From Petroclostridium xylanilyticum (lineage in GTDB: Bacteria; Bacillota; Clostridia; SK-Y3), in the NCBI RefSeq assembly GCF_002252565.1, contig NZ_NPML01000019.1, positions 434,001 through 498,000 of the forward strand: 64,000 bases of DNA, written 5' to 3'. A program made the position numbers and the translations under genes. Below, piece after piece: positions 18,093-26,226 of this stretch. Every line of letters starts with the position of its first letter. The first letter of the stretch is position 1. The notes beneath the pieces are model-generated. The model saw only the letters and a list, made by a program, of their open reading frames with translations, was not told the DNA's origin and made no database searches.

Positions 18093-19085
18093 TTATCCTA
18101 TAGTAGACTGTCTTATTACAAGCTCATGCTCCAGTACCAATTTCTCCTCGTATTTGTCCTGGCTGTTAATTTTCTTGATAAGAATTTCTACAGAACACTG
18201 TCCCAAGTCGTACATAGGCTGGGCAATACTTGTAATGGAGGGTTCGAAAATGCTTGCAGACCTTGTATTGTCGAAACTTACTACCGCTATATCACCCGGG
18301 ACTTGAAACCCCATTTGTTTAGCTACTTTAATTGCACCGATGGCCATCATATCAGAACTAGCCAGTACACCGTCCGGAGGTTCCTTGAGGTCTAAAAGCT
18401 GCCTCATTATTCTATGTCCGCTCTTTATTCCATAAAGCCCATTGCGCACTAATTCCTCACAATACTCTATCTTATAATCACTCAGGGCCTGCTTATAGCC
18501 TTCTAATCTTAATCTAGTAGATAGATGATCTTCTCTTCCATTAATAAAAGCAATTCTCCTTCTACCGATTTTTATTAAATGCTGTACACCATGATAAGCT
18601 GCCAGCCTATTATCTATGGTTACATAGGAAATATTTAGACCTTCCTTGTATTCACTGCACTGGACAACAGGATATGAATCAGCAATTTCAGTTAGAGTTT
18701 TATCATCGATAATTGTTGAAACAAATATCGCACCATCTGCTTGACGGGATTTCAACAAATTGATATAAACCTGCAATCTTTCAGCATCATTTTCAGTAGC
18801 ACAAAGCAAGATATTATACCCGTAAGTGCGAGCTGCATCCTGCATGCCTTTTACTACCTCAGAGAAAAAAAGATTTGCTATGCTCGGTATAATAACTAAT
18901 ATTAATTTCGTCTCTGAACATCTCAAGTGTCTAGCCAGTAAATTTGGTTGATATTGAAGTTGTTCCATCGCCTCAAGTACTTTATCCCTGGTAGTTGGCA
19001 GTACACTATCACTATTATTCAATACCCGCGATACCGTAGCAACAGAAACACCTGCAAGCTCTGCAACCTCTTTTATTGTAGCCAT
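18093..19085 (-). CDS. LacI-family transcriptional regulator
   Basis: This 330-residue protein has an N-terminal HTH_LacI domain (ATIKEVAELAGVSVATVSRVLN, residues 2-23), a hinge, and a periplasmic-binding-protein-like sugar sensor from about 60, with DGAIFVST, VVSFDNTRSASIFEPSITSIAQPMYDLG near the end. It is the first gene of the operon with the isomerase, Gfo/Idh and ThuA-like genes. The TGTAAT-N2-ATTACA palindrome 77 bases upstream and a second copy in the divergent promoter region are probable operators, which would make it self-regulating and place the divergent dehydrogenase at 19785 under the same control. The inducer is unknown. Confidence 0.93.
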   Translation of the reverse strand: MATIKEVAELAGVSVATVSRVLNNSDSVLPTTRDKVLEAMEQLQYQPNLLARHLRCSETKLILVIIPSIANLFFSEVVKGMQDAARTYGYNILLCATENDAERLQVYINLLKSRQADGAIFVSTIIDDKTLTEIADSYPVVQCSEYKEGLNISYVTIDNRLAAYHGVQHLIKIGRRRIAFINGREDHLSTRLRLEGYKQALSDYKIEYCEELVRNGLYGIKSGHRIMRQLLDLKEPPDGVLASSDMMAIGAIKVAKQMGFQVPGDIAVVSFDNTRSASIFEPSITSIAQPMYDLGQCSVEILIKKINSQDKYEEKLVLEHELVIRQSTIG

Positions 19086-19160
19086 TCAATCACCTTTTCT
19101 CCTCTATCTTTGTTTTATAATAATTGGAAGTCTTTTTGTCATCTTGGAGAGATTATTTTT

Positions 19161-19176
19161 ATGTAATCAATTACAT
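19161..19176. promoter_or_regulatory. Candidate LacI-family operator, copy 1
   Basis: ATGTAATCAATTACAT has seven-base arms around a two-base centre, the size and symmetry of LacI-family operators. It is 77 bases upstream of the lacI start. Confidence 0.6.
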
Positions 19177-19505
19177 TATAAACTAGCTTTTTTAGTTTTT
19201 CAACCTGATTTTGGCACATATTTTTCTTATTTACTTAAATAAATCATAGATTCTATTTTTTTACTCAATCTTGCAAATAATTCCTTTTATTTATGGTATG
19301 AATCCTGTAAAATGAAATAAATATGAGCTTTTTTGTGAAAATCGCTAAAATATTTTAAAAATTCAGCGTTATTAATTATAAACATTAAATAATAACTTGA
19401 CAAGAATACCAACCATATGTTACCATCATTTTAGAAAATAAAGGTAAAATATTTTTCATTATAAGGTTGATAAAGGATATTTTTTATATTTAATATTTAT
19501 TATGC

Positions 19506-19523
19506 TTTGTAATCCATTACAAA
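19506..19523. promoter_or_regulatory. Candidate LacI-family operator, copy 2
   Basis: TTTGTAATCCATTACAAA has eight-base arms around a two-base centre and shares TGTAAT-N2-ATTACA with copy 1. It lies in the 699-base AT-rich gap (19086-19784) between the divergent genes, 262 bases before the dehydrogenase start. A possible -10 TATAAT for that gene is at 19738-19743. Nothing else was recognised in the gap. Confidence 0.6.
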
Positions 19524-19784
19524 AAACTTCTGCATGTGATAAAGTTTGATAGTTATTTTTATGTTTTTTAATAATCATATATATTTTTACTGATTTTTCT
19601 ATGGTTTTATGTGGCATTTCTATATTTTAATATGCCACGTTATATACGTTTTCCCACAGCTTCAAATGTAGTAATTTTCACGTAAATTATGAAGTTCTAA
19701 GATTTCTTATTTTTTACCAAACCAATTTCACCCCGGCTATAATAAAATCAATAATATTATATTTTAAGGAGGTTTAACTCTATT

Positions 19785-20825
19785 ATGAAAAAGGTCAAAA
19801 TAGCTGTTTTTGGTGCAGGGTCTATTGCACAAAAAAGGCATATCAGTGAATGCTCTGAAAATCCCAATGTCGAACTAGTAGCAGTATGTGATATTGTAAA
19901 GGAAAGGGCGGAAAAAGTTGCCGAACAATACGGTATGAGGGCCTATACTGATTACAAGGAACTTCTGGCTAATGAAGAGGTTGATGCTGTCATCGTATGT
20001 ACCCCCAATTATCTACATGCTCCTATGAGTATTTACGCTTTAAAAGCTGGAAAGCATGTTCTTTGCGAAAAACCTATGGCTATTTCTGCTGAAGAAGCTG
20101 AAGAAATGATCAAGGTTGCAAAAGAAAACAATAAATTTCTGATGATTGGACACAACCAAAGACTAATGAAACCTCATATAAAAGCTAAAGAAATATTAGA
20201 CAGCAGAAGACTGGGAAAAGTGCTTACCTTCAGAACAACGTTTGGACATGGAGGCCCTGAACAATGGAGTGCAGCTAAATCTAAAGATACATGGTTCTTT
20301 AAAAAGGACGAAGCTTTTGTAGGAGCTATGGGCGATCTCGGTGTACATAAGGCTGATTTGATACGATGGCTATTAGGAGAAGAAATCACTGAAGTAGCTG
20401 CTTTTATTGCTACTTTAGAAAAGAAATATGAGAATGGTCAAATAATTAATGTGGATGATAATGCTACCTGCATTCTGAAGACCGAAAGCGGTATTTTAGG
20501 TTCTTTGATCGCAAGTTGGACCTATAAGGGCGATGAAGACAATGGCACTATCCTGTACTGTGAAAAAGGTGTTCTTAAGATTGGTTATGACCCGGAATTC
20601 CAGGTAACTGTGACATATAGAGATGGTGCCAGAGAGTGCTATAATGTCGGGGATATTGCTACCAACCTCAAACAGGTAAATAGCGGTGTTAGCGAACTCT
20701 TTGTTGATTGTATTCTAAATAATAGAGCCCCCGAAATTTCTGGTGAAGAAGGATATAAAGCACTTAAAATCATACTTGCCTGTCTTGAATCACAAGAGAA
20801 GTCTACATTTGTTAAAGTTAAATAA
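19785..20825 (+). CDS. Gfo/Idh/MocA family oxidoreductase (divergent from lacI)
   Basis: This 346-residue NAD(P)-dependent sugar oxidoreductase has FGAGSIAQKRH at 9-19, VIVCTPNYLHAPMSIYALKAGKHVLCEKPMA around 70-100 (EKP catalytic motif), and GAMGDLGVHKADLIRWLLGEE in the C-terminal domain. It resembles the enzyme at 16026-17048 in family but not closely in sequence, so the two probably act on different steps or substrates of one pathway. It is transcribed away from lacI, with AAGGAGG upstream of the ATG and a terminator immediately downstream. Confidence 0.92.
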   Translation: MKKVKIAVFGAGSIAQKRHISECSENPNVELVAVCDIVKERAEKVAEQYGMRAYTDYKELLANEEVDAVIVCTPNYLHAPMSIYALKAGKHVLCEKPMAISAEEAEEMIKVAKENNKFLMIGHNQRLMKPHIKAKEILDSRRLGKVLTFRTTFGHGGPEQWSAAKSKDTWFFKKDEAFVGAMGDLGVHKADLIRWLLGEEITEVAAFIATLEKKYENGQIINVDDNATCILKTESGILGSLIASWTYKGDEDNGTILYCEKGVLKIGYDPEFQVTVTYRDGARECYNVGDIATNLKQVNSGVSELFVDCILNNRAPEISGEEGYKALKIILACLESQEKSTFVKVK

Positions 20826-20855
20826 AAATTTAATATGTTGTCATCTATAAATTCA

Positions 20856-20887
20856 AAACGGCAGCGTATATAAATACACTGCCGTTT
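20856..20887 (+). terminator. Terminator after the divergent Gfo/Idh gene
   Basis: AAACGGCAG and CTGCCGTTT pair, with the stem extended by GTAT/ATAC after one mismatch, around a four-base loop. The T-tract is short. Confidence 0.7.
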
Positions 20888-20980
20888 AATACATGTTAAT
20901 CGTCATGCCAAGTGGTCTCAGCACAAAAATGATGAAAATACACTGCGTACAAAGGTGCATTGTTTCACCCGCAGAGTTTC

Positions 20981-21083
20981 GAGGTAAAGAACTTCCAAGG
21001 CTTGTGTCAGGCAGGCGCAAACTCGCTTCGCTCAAACAATGCGCCTGCTACTCTGACACTGCGTCCGGAAGTTCTAATACCTC
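20981..21083. repeat. Long imperfect hairpin element
   Basis: The outer arms GAGGTAAAGAACTTCC and GGAAGTTCTAATACCTC and the inner arms GTGTCAG...GCAGGCGCA and TGCGCCTGC...CTGACAC form one stem of about 40 paired positions with small bulges. The loop contains the sequence ACTCGCTTCGCT. It is more GC-rich than its surroundings and ends 9 bases before the dehydrogenase stop codon at 21093, so it may also act as a 3' end for that operon. It looks like a REP/MITE-type repeat. Confidence 0.65.
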
Positions 21084-21092
21084 TTCACAAAA

Positions 21093-22052
21093 TTATTTAT
21101 TTACTACATTAACAGGATTTCCTGCTAAGAATGCTTCTAAGTTGTCTACTGCAATATTCATAAGACGTTCTCTTGATTCCTTTGGAGCCCAAGCGATATG
21201 TGGGGTGATGATGCAGTTTTTCGCTTTCAATAATGGGTTATCCATTTTTATTGGCTCAGTGGATACAACGTCTACAGCTGCTCCAGCTATTTTGCCGCTG
21301 TTTAACGCTTCTGCCAAATCTTCTTCTACAATCAATGGCCCTCTTGATGTATTTATAATCATTGCTCCATCCTTCATTTTTGCGATTGTATTTTTGTTGA
21401 TGATTCCTTTTGTGCTTTCAAATAATGGGCAGTGTAAGCTGATTACATCGGATTTTGCCAATAATTCATCTAATTCTACATATTTTAATGTATCGCTTTC
21501 CAATGCCTTATTTTGGTATTCATCATACGCCAGTACTTTCATACCAACGGCTTGTGCAATTTTTGCTGTTGCCTGGCCAATTCTTCCGAATCCAATAATA
21601 CCCATTGTTTTTCCTGCTAATTCAATTAATGGATAATTCCAGAAGCAAAAATCAGGACAGTTTGTCCATTCACCTTTTTTAACTGCTTCATTATGCGCCC
21701 ATACATGATGGCACATTTCTAACAACAATGCAAAAGCAAATTGTGCCACTGCTGCAGTCCCGTAAGTCGGAATGTTTGCTACAGGAATACCTTTTTCTTT
21801 TGCTGCATCCACATCTACAACATTGTATCCTGTTGCTAATAAGCCTACCCATTTTATATTAGGTGCTTTCTCAAATGTCTCTCTAGTCAGCGGAGTTTTG
21901 TTGGTGTAAACAATTTCTGCATCGCCTATTCTTTCTAAAATTTTATCTGCTGGAGTACGGTCATATACTGTCAGGTCTCCAAGCTTTTCTAATCTTTCCC
22001 ATGTTAAGTCACCTGGGTTTAGTGTATATCCATCTAATACTACTATTTTCAT
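21093..22052 (-). CDS. D-2-hydroxyacid dehydrogenase (hydroxypyruvate reductase / glycerate dehydrogenase type)
   Basis: This is an NAD-dependent reductase of 2-keto acids, most likely hydroxypyruvate to D-glycerate given the glycerate kinase in the same operon. The protein has GLLATGYNVVDVDAAKEKG, the Rossmann motif MGIIGFGRIGQATA (about 148-161), LHCPLFESTKGIINK, NTSRGPLIVEEDLAEAL with the catalytic Arg, and the catalytic His in NCIITPHIAWAPKESR. The ATG at 22052 (MKIVVLDGYTL) is favoured over the TTG two codons upstream because of the AAAGGGG seven bases before it. It is the third gene after glycerate kinase and the isomerase. Confidence 0.9.
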   Translation of the reverse strand: MKIVVLDGYTLNPGDLTWERLEKLGDLTVYDRTPADKILERIGDAEIVYTNKTPLTRETFEKAPNIKWVGLLATGYNVVDVDAAKEKGIPVANIPTYGTAAVAQFAFALLLEMCHHVWAHNEAVKKGEWTNCPDFCFWNYPLIELAGKTMGIIGFGRIGQATAKIAQAVGMKVLAYDEYQNKALESDTLKYVELDELLAKSDVISLHCPLFESTKGIINKNTIAKMKDGAMIINTSRGPLIVEEDLAEALNSGKIAGAAVDVVSTEPIKMDNPLLKAKNCIITPHIAWAPKESRERLMNIAVDNLEAFLAGNPVNVVNK

Positions 22053-22103
22053 ATTCAATCCCCTTTCTTTTATCTCGGAACTTGAAAAATTATGATATAA
22101 ATA

Positions 22104-23015
22104 TTATAGTTTTGCCCATGCTTCATTTAATGTCCTCTTTGCATTAGCAATTACAATATCCGGGTCTTCATCTCCCCATGGTTTTACTTCAAAGCTTACA
22201 ATTGGTGGATTTTGAGTATTTAAGAATCCAATATCTTTTAATACCCTCAAGAATTCTACCAATTCCGGAACATCATTTTCACCGTTAGGGAACCCAAATC
22301 TTGGATGTGCATCCCCATATGCCTCAAAGGATGGATCCTTTACAACAGCATTACCAATATGAGCATGTACAAGATACTCTTTTATTGGAAGAATAGCCTG
22401 TTCTGCTGTCTCTCTTAATAAAGGAAGATGGCTTAAGTCAACCATTAACCCAAAATTATCATATTCTTTTCTGATCTCTTCTGCAAATCTCTTCGCCAGT
22501 GCAACTGGTCCAATGATACTCTTTTTGTCTATATCGAAATCAAATACTTCCAATACTATTCTTAGACTACCTTTGGATTTTGCATAAGCACACAATTCTT
22601 TAGTGGATTTTACTAATGCCTGGAAAGACTCTTCTTTAGTAGCTTCTTCGTATTTTCCGCTTAAGAAGGCGAGCCCAACAGCTCCCAATTCATAGGCCTC
22701 ATCAATACCTTCCTTTAAAGTAGCAACAGCTTTTTGCCTTCCTTCTTCATTAAGGTCGTTGATGTTCAAGCCAGTAGTGAGTAATCTTGGCTGTGCGCCA
22801 TAAGCTACGGTCATATGGCTCGTTTCAAACATCTTTTTAACCTGTTTTCTTACTTCAGGATCTTTCATCCAGCTAACTTCAATTGCATTAAAATAATCAT
22901 CTACAGCTATTTTTTTAATGGTTTCTGCAATTGGACCTTCGCCCTTAATAGTAGACGGGTAGGCCATGAAATGGATTAAACCTACTTTCATGTATTTGTA
23001 CATAGATTCATTCAT
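22104..23015 (-). CDS. Sugar phosphate isomerase/epimerase (TIM barrel)
   Basis: This is a 303-residue member of the AP endonuclease 2-like TIM-barrel superfamily, with IVLEVFDFDIDKKS, NFGLMVDLSHLPLLRE, VHAHIGNAV and VSFEVKPWGDEDPD carrying the metal-ligand acids and histidines. Its start overlaps the glycerate kinase stop by four bases, so the two are translationally coupled. It may isomerise hydroxypyruvate and tartronate semialdehyde or act on a related keto acid; this is inference from the glycerate kinase and hydroxyacid dehydrogenase on either side. Sequence alone does not fix the substrate. Confidence 0.82.
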   Translation of the reverse strand: MNESMYKYMKVGLIHFMAYPSTIKGEGPIAETIKKIAVDDYFNAIEVSWMKDPEVRKQVKKMFETSHMTVAYGAQPRLLTTGLNINDLNEEGRQKAVATLKEGIDEAYELGAVGLAFLSGKYEEATKEESFQALVKSTKELCAYAKSKGSLRIVLEVFDFDIDKKSIIGPVALAKRFAEEIRKEYDNFGLMVDLSHLPLLRETAEQAILPIKEYLVHAHIGNAVVKDPSFEAYGDAHPRFGFPNGENDVPELVEFLRVLKDIGFLNTQNPPIVSFEVKPWGDEDPDIVIANAKRTLNEAWAKL

Positions 23016-24166
23016 AAAATGTCACTCCTTCTCATCACCATTCCAATTTTAATAATTCTCATTACCCTTTCAGCGGCATCTTCCAATAATTCTGATGATC
23101 TGCCCATTGCTTCGCTGAGCGGCATTGCTTTATTAACTGTGCTCATGATACCATCTACTCCATAGTCATATACTGCTGAAGCTCCATCGCCAATATCTCC
23201 TACAATAGCAAGGACAGGCAGATTATACTTTTTAACCCTCTGTCCAACACCTACGGGAACTTTTCCGTAGATGGATTGTCCATCAATCTTACCTTCTCCG
23301 GTAATAACCAGGTCGGTAGTCGGTAAGTGCCGGTCTATATTTACTACATCCAGTACTGTTTCTATACCGGACTTAAGCTGGGCACCGCAGAAGACGATCA
23401 GGCCTGCACCCAAGCCGCCGGCTGCCCCGGTTCCCGGGACATCAATAATATCCTGTCCCAACTGTTCTTTTATGATTCTGGCAAAGTGCCTGAGGTTTGC
23501 ATCCAGCTGCTTAACCATTTCCGGAGTTGCCCCTTTTTGAGGTCCGTATACAGCTGAAGCACCTTTTTCGCCGCAAAGAGGATTGGATACGTCGCAAGCA
23601 ATGATAATTTCCGTATCTTTGATTCGCGGATCAATATTGGAAACATCTATAACTGCAAGTTTTTCAAGCTCACCGCCGCCATAGCCAAGCTCTTTTCCGT
23701 CCTTATCCTTAAATGAAACACCTAAAGCCTGCGCCATTCCCAGTCCACCGTCATTGGTTGCACTACCCCCAATACCGATTACGATTTTCCTGCATCCATC
23801 ATCCAATGCCGCCTTAATTAACTCACCAGTACCATAGGTAGTGGTTACCATTGGGTTTTTCTTGTTTTCCGGCACCAAAGGTAAGCCAGAAGCCGCTGCC
23901 ATCTCGATAACAGCCGCACCATTATCCAGTATTCCATACTTTGCTTGTACCTTCTCCCCTAGTGGACCGGTAACGGTTATTTCCTTAAATTTTCCTCCAG
24001 CACCTAAAACCAATGCATCTACAGTGCCTTCTCCCCCGTCAGCGATTGGTATTTTGACTATTTCTGCATCTGGAAATACTTTTCGGATGCCTTTTTCTAT
24101 TGTATTTGCAACAGCGATTGTTGTATTACTTCCTTTAAATGAGTCGGGCGCTATAATTATCTTCAT
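23012..24166 (-). CDS. Glycerate kinase (GlxK/GarK family)
   Basis: The enzyme phosphorylates D-glycerate to 2- or 3-phosphoglycerate. The 384-residue protein starts MKIIIAPDSFKGSNT and keeps PIADGGEGTVDALV, VIGIGGSATNDGGLGMAQALG, GASAVYGPQKGATPEMV, DVPGTGAAGGLGAGL and LVITGEGKIDGQS, all typical of this family. It heads the operon with the isomerase and 2-hydroxyacid dehydrogenase. Upstream, TATATTACCACA at 24220-24231 is identical to the right half of the operator before the neighbouring DeoR gene, which suggests that regulator controls it. The last few residues overlap the next gene. Confidence 0.95.
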   Translation of the reverse strand: MKIIIAPDSFKGSNTTIAVANTIEKGIRKVFPDAEIVKIPIADGGEGTVDALVLGAGGKFKEITVTGPLGEKVQAKYGILDNGAAVIEMAAASGLPLVPENKKNPMVTTTYGTGELIKAALDDGCRKIVIGIGGSATNDGGLGMAQALGVSFKDKDGKELGYGGGELEKLAVIDVSNIDPRIKDTEIIIACDVSNPLCGEKGASAVYGPQKGATPEMVKQLDANLRHFARIIKEQLGQDIIDVPGTGAAGGLGAGLIVFCGAQLKSGIETVLDVVNIDRHLPTTDLVITGEGKIDGQSIYGKVPVGVGQRVKKYNLPVLAIVGDIGDGASAVYDYGVDGIMSTVNKAMPLSEAMGRSSELLEDAAERVMRIIKIGMVMRRSDIL

Positions 24167-24219
24167 TTTTTCACCTCTTTCAATTTGGTAAAAGTCACAT
24201 TAATATGTCGTTTTAAAAA

Positions 24220-24231
24220 TATATTACCACA
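24220..24231. promoter_or_regulatory. Candidate DeoR half-site before glycerate kinase
   Basis: TATATTACCACA is identical over 12 bases to 25131-25142 in the DeoR gene's own promoter region. A looser TAATAT lies 20 bases to the left, as if from a degraded second arm. Confidence 0.5.
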
Positions 24232-24316
24232 CTTATCAACATTTTTCAATAAACAAATTCAAACTAAGCGAATTTTTTAATTAAAAAACATACCAGCTCA
24301 TCCCAATAACTTAAGC

Positions 24317-25099
24317 TTAAAATTTTTTATCAGCAGCCTCATCTGCAATAATTACCTGTATCCCCCTATCCCTCAAATACGTTTCATATTCTTTGCCAAT
24401 CTTTTGATCACAAATTAATTTATGAATTTGGTTTATCGGAGCAAAGGTAACCAGCGCAGTTTTACCAAACTTCGTAATATCAGCAAGACAAATTACTTCC
24501 TGGGCACATGAAATAATCTTTTTCTTTATATGTGCCTCTAATATATTTGAAACAGACAAACCCTGGCCGAGCTTTATACCGCTGGTTGAAAGGAAAATCT
24601 TTTGAACATTATAGGTTTCAAAAAATTTCTCAGTTTCCGGTCCAACCAAAGAATAAGACCCTTTTCTCTGGGTTCCTCCTGTTAGAATCAAATTAACCCG
24701 CTCTTTATTGGAAAGTTCATAGGCGATATTAATATCGTTGGTGATAACAGATATTTCAATGTCCGGCAATAGGTGCGCAAGCATAAGTGTAGTACTTCCT
24801 GAATCTAATATTATCGAATCGCCGGCTTTCACATATTTCACTGCTTCCTGCGCTATTTTCCTTTTGCCTTCCAGGTTGATTTCTTTTCTAAGCGATATAG
24901 GAGGTACATCATTTACTTCTCCGATAAGAGTGGCTCCTCCATGGATTTTTTGTAACAGGCCCTGGTTCTCCAATTTTTCCATATCTCTTCGTATCGTTTC
25001 TTCTGATACGTCAAACATTTTACTCAAATCGGATACTTTCACAAAGCCTTTTTCATGGAGCAGCTTAAGTATCCTTTCCTGTCTATTTACAGCTAACAT
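24317..25099 (-). CDS. DeoR/GlpR-family transcriptional regulator
   Basis: This 260-residue protein has the N-terminal HTH_DeoR domain (NRQERILKLLHEKGFVKVSDLSKMFDVSEETIRRDMEKLE) and the C-terminal sugar-phosphate-sensing DeoRC domain, with DSGSTTLMLAHLL, VITNDINIAYEL, LTGGTQRKGSYSLVGPETE and KFGKTALVTFAPI. DeoR regulators generally repress and are released by a phosphorylated sugar. It stands alone between the glycerate kinase operon and pdxA2. Matching sequence upstream of itself and of glycerate kinase suggests both are targets. Confidence 0.92.
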   Translation of the reverse strand: MLAVNRQERILKLLHEKGFVKVSDLSKMFDVSEETIRRDMEKLENQGLLQKIHGGATLIGEVNDVPPISLRKEINLEGKRKIAQEAVKYVKAGDSIILDSGSTTLMLAHLLPDIEISVITNDINIAYELSNKERVNLILTGGTQRKGSYSLVGPETEKFFETYNVQKIFLSTSGIKLGQGLSVSNILEAHIKKKIISCAQEVICLADITKFGKTALVTFAPINQIHKLICDQKIGKEYETYLRDRGIQVIIADEAADKKF

Positions 25100-25115
25100 C
25101 TATCCACCCTCTTAA

Positions 25116-25138
25116 GTAATATAGTAATTCTATATTAC
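25116..25138. promoter_or_regulatory. Candidate DeoR operator upstream of its own gene
   Basis: GTAATATAG and CTATATTAC form perfect nine-base arms around five bases, 17 bases upstream of the regulator's start codon. Its position fits autorepression. Confidence 0.6.
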
Positions 25139-25256
25139 CACATAATCTCACATATTACAACATCAAAGGATACTAAAAATTCTATAGGAGGTCCAGTCCG
25201 CGAGTCTTGCCCCTTCTTCCTGCTAAATCGGACTTTTTCAGTAGTTTCATATGATA

Positions 25257-26225
25257 TTATTTGCCCTGAACAAGATTAATCGCAAACTTATATGCTTCTG
25301 TCAGACTCCGTGTAGAAGCAATCCCTTTATAAGCAATGTCAAAAGCCGTCCCATGGTCCACCGAAGTTCTTATTACTTTCAACCCTAGCGTTACGTTAAC
25401 CCCACCTTCAAAATCCAAAAGCTTTATAGGAATATGTCCCTGGTCATGATACATGCAAACAACAGCATCATATTGTTTTTTACATGCTTTAATAAAGACG
25501 GTATCGGGCGGGATAGGGCCTTCTGCATAAATGCCTTCTTCTTGCGCCTTCAATACCGCCGGCTTTATCTCATTAATATCTTCCCTTCCGAAGGAACCGC
25601 CTTCACCCGCATGAGGATTCAACCCTGCAACCGCAATTTTAGGCTTGATTATAAATCTTTTTAGAGCATCATGTGTTAGCTTGATTACATTATAGATCCT
25701 CTCTTTTTTTACATTTTTTATTGCTTCTTCCATGGAAACATGGGTATTGACATGGGTTACAGTCAATTTTTCTGATGCAAGCATCATTGTATAGTTGGTT
25801 TGGCCGCATATTTTCGCTATTAATTCTGTATGTCCTGAAAAGTTTTCATTACTGAGTCTCGTTGCTTCTTTATTCATGGGCAGGGTTACGATTGCTTCTA
25901 TTTTTTTATCTAAAGCTAATTGTGTCGCGTATTCAACATATTTCATGGCAGCATAGCCTGATTTTTTGGAAATCCTGCCTATTTCAAGTTCTTCTTTTTT
26001 CAACAGTTTTAAGTCCAGGACATTTATATAACCTTCCTGCACCTCAGTTACATCAGCAATCCTTCTTAATGGCACTCCATAATTTAATAGTTCATTGCAA
26101 TACTCTAAAACCTCATAGTCTCCAATAACTATAAAATCCTTTTGTATTGCTTTTTGTTTATAAGCTCCAAGTATCAACTCCGGTCCTACACCACTTGCAT
26201 CTCCCATTGTAATTCCTATTAACAT
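25257..26225 (-). CDS. PdxA2-type 4-phospho-acid-sugar dehydrogenase
   Basis: This belongs to the PdxA family. Next to a DUF1537 kinase, PdxA2 proteins are known to oxidise D-threonate- or D-erythronate-4-phosphate and decarboxylate the product to dihydroxyacetone phosphate; this is preferred over vitamin B6 synthesis. Visible motifs are GITMGDASGVGPE at the start, TLPMNKEA, FSGHTELIAKICG, THVNTHVSM with metal His, AGLNPHAGEGGSFG and VCMYHDQGHIPIK with further metal ligands, and RTSVDHGTAFDIAYKG. The start is the ATG at 26225 after AAGGGTGAG, or a GTG at 26234 overlapping the kinase gene. Confidence 0.9.
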   Translation of the reverse strand: MLIGITMGDASGVGPELILGAYKQKAIQKDFIVIGDYEVLEYCNELLNYGVPLRRIADVTEVQEGYINVLDLKLLKKEELEIGRISKKSGYAAMKYVEYATQLALDKKIEAIVTLPMNKEATRLSNENFSGHTELIAKICGQTNYTMMLASEKLTVTHVNTHVSMEEAIKNVKKERIYNVIKLTHDALKRFIIKPKIAVAGLNPHAGEGGSFGREDINEIKPAVLKAQEEGIYAEGPIPPDTVFIKACKKQYDAVVCMYHDQGHIPIKLLDFEGGVNVTLGLKVIRTSVDHGTAFDIAYKGIASTRSLTEAYKFAINLVQGK

Positions 26226-26226
26226 T

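Noticed and set aside
20893-21636. A 247-codon plus-strand frame
   Set aside because: It is antisense to the 2-hydroxyacid dehydrogenase and crosses the hairpin element; the composition fits a shadow frame.
25257-26225. Vitamin B6 biosynthesis role for the PdxA protein
   Set aside because: The neighbour is a DUF1537 kinase, and no other pyridoxal synthesis gene is near, so the acid-sugar role is preferred.
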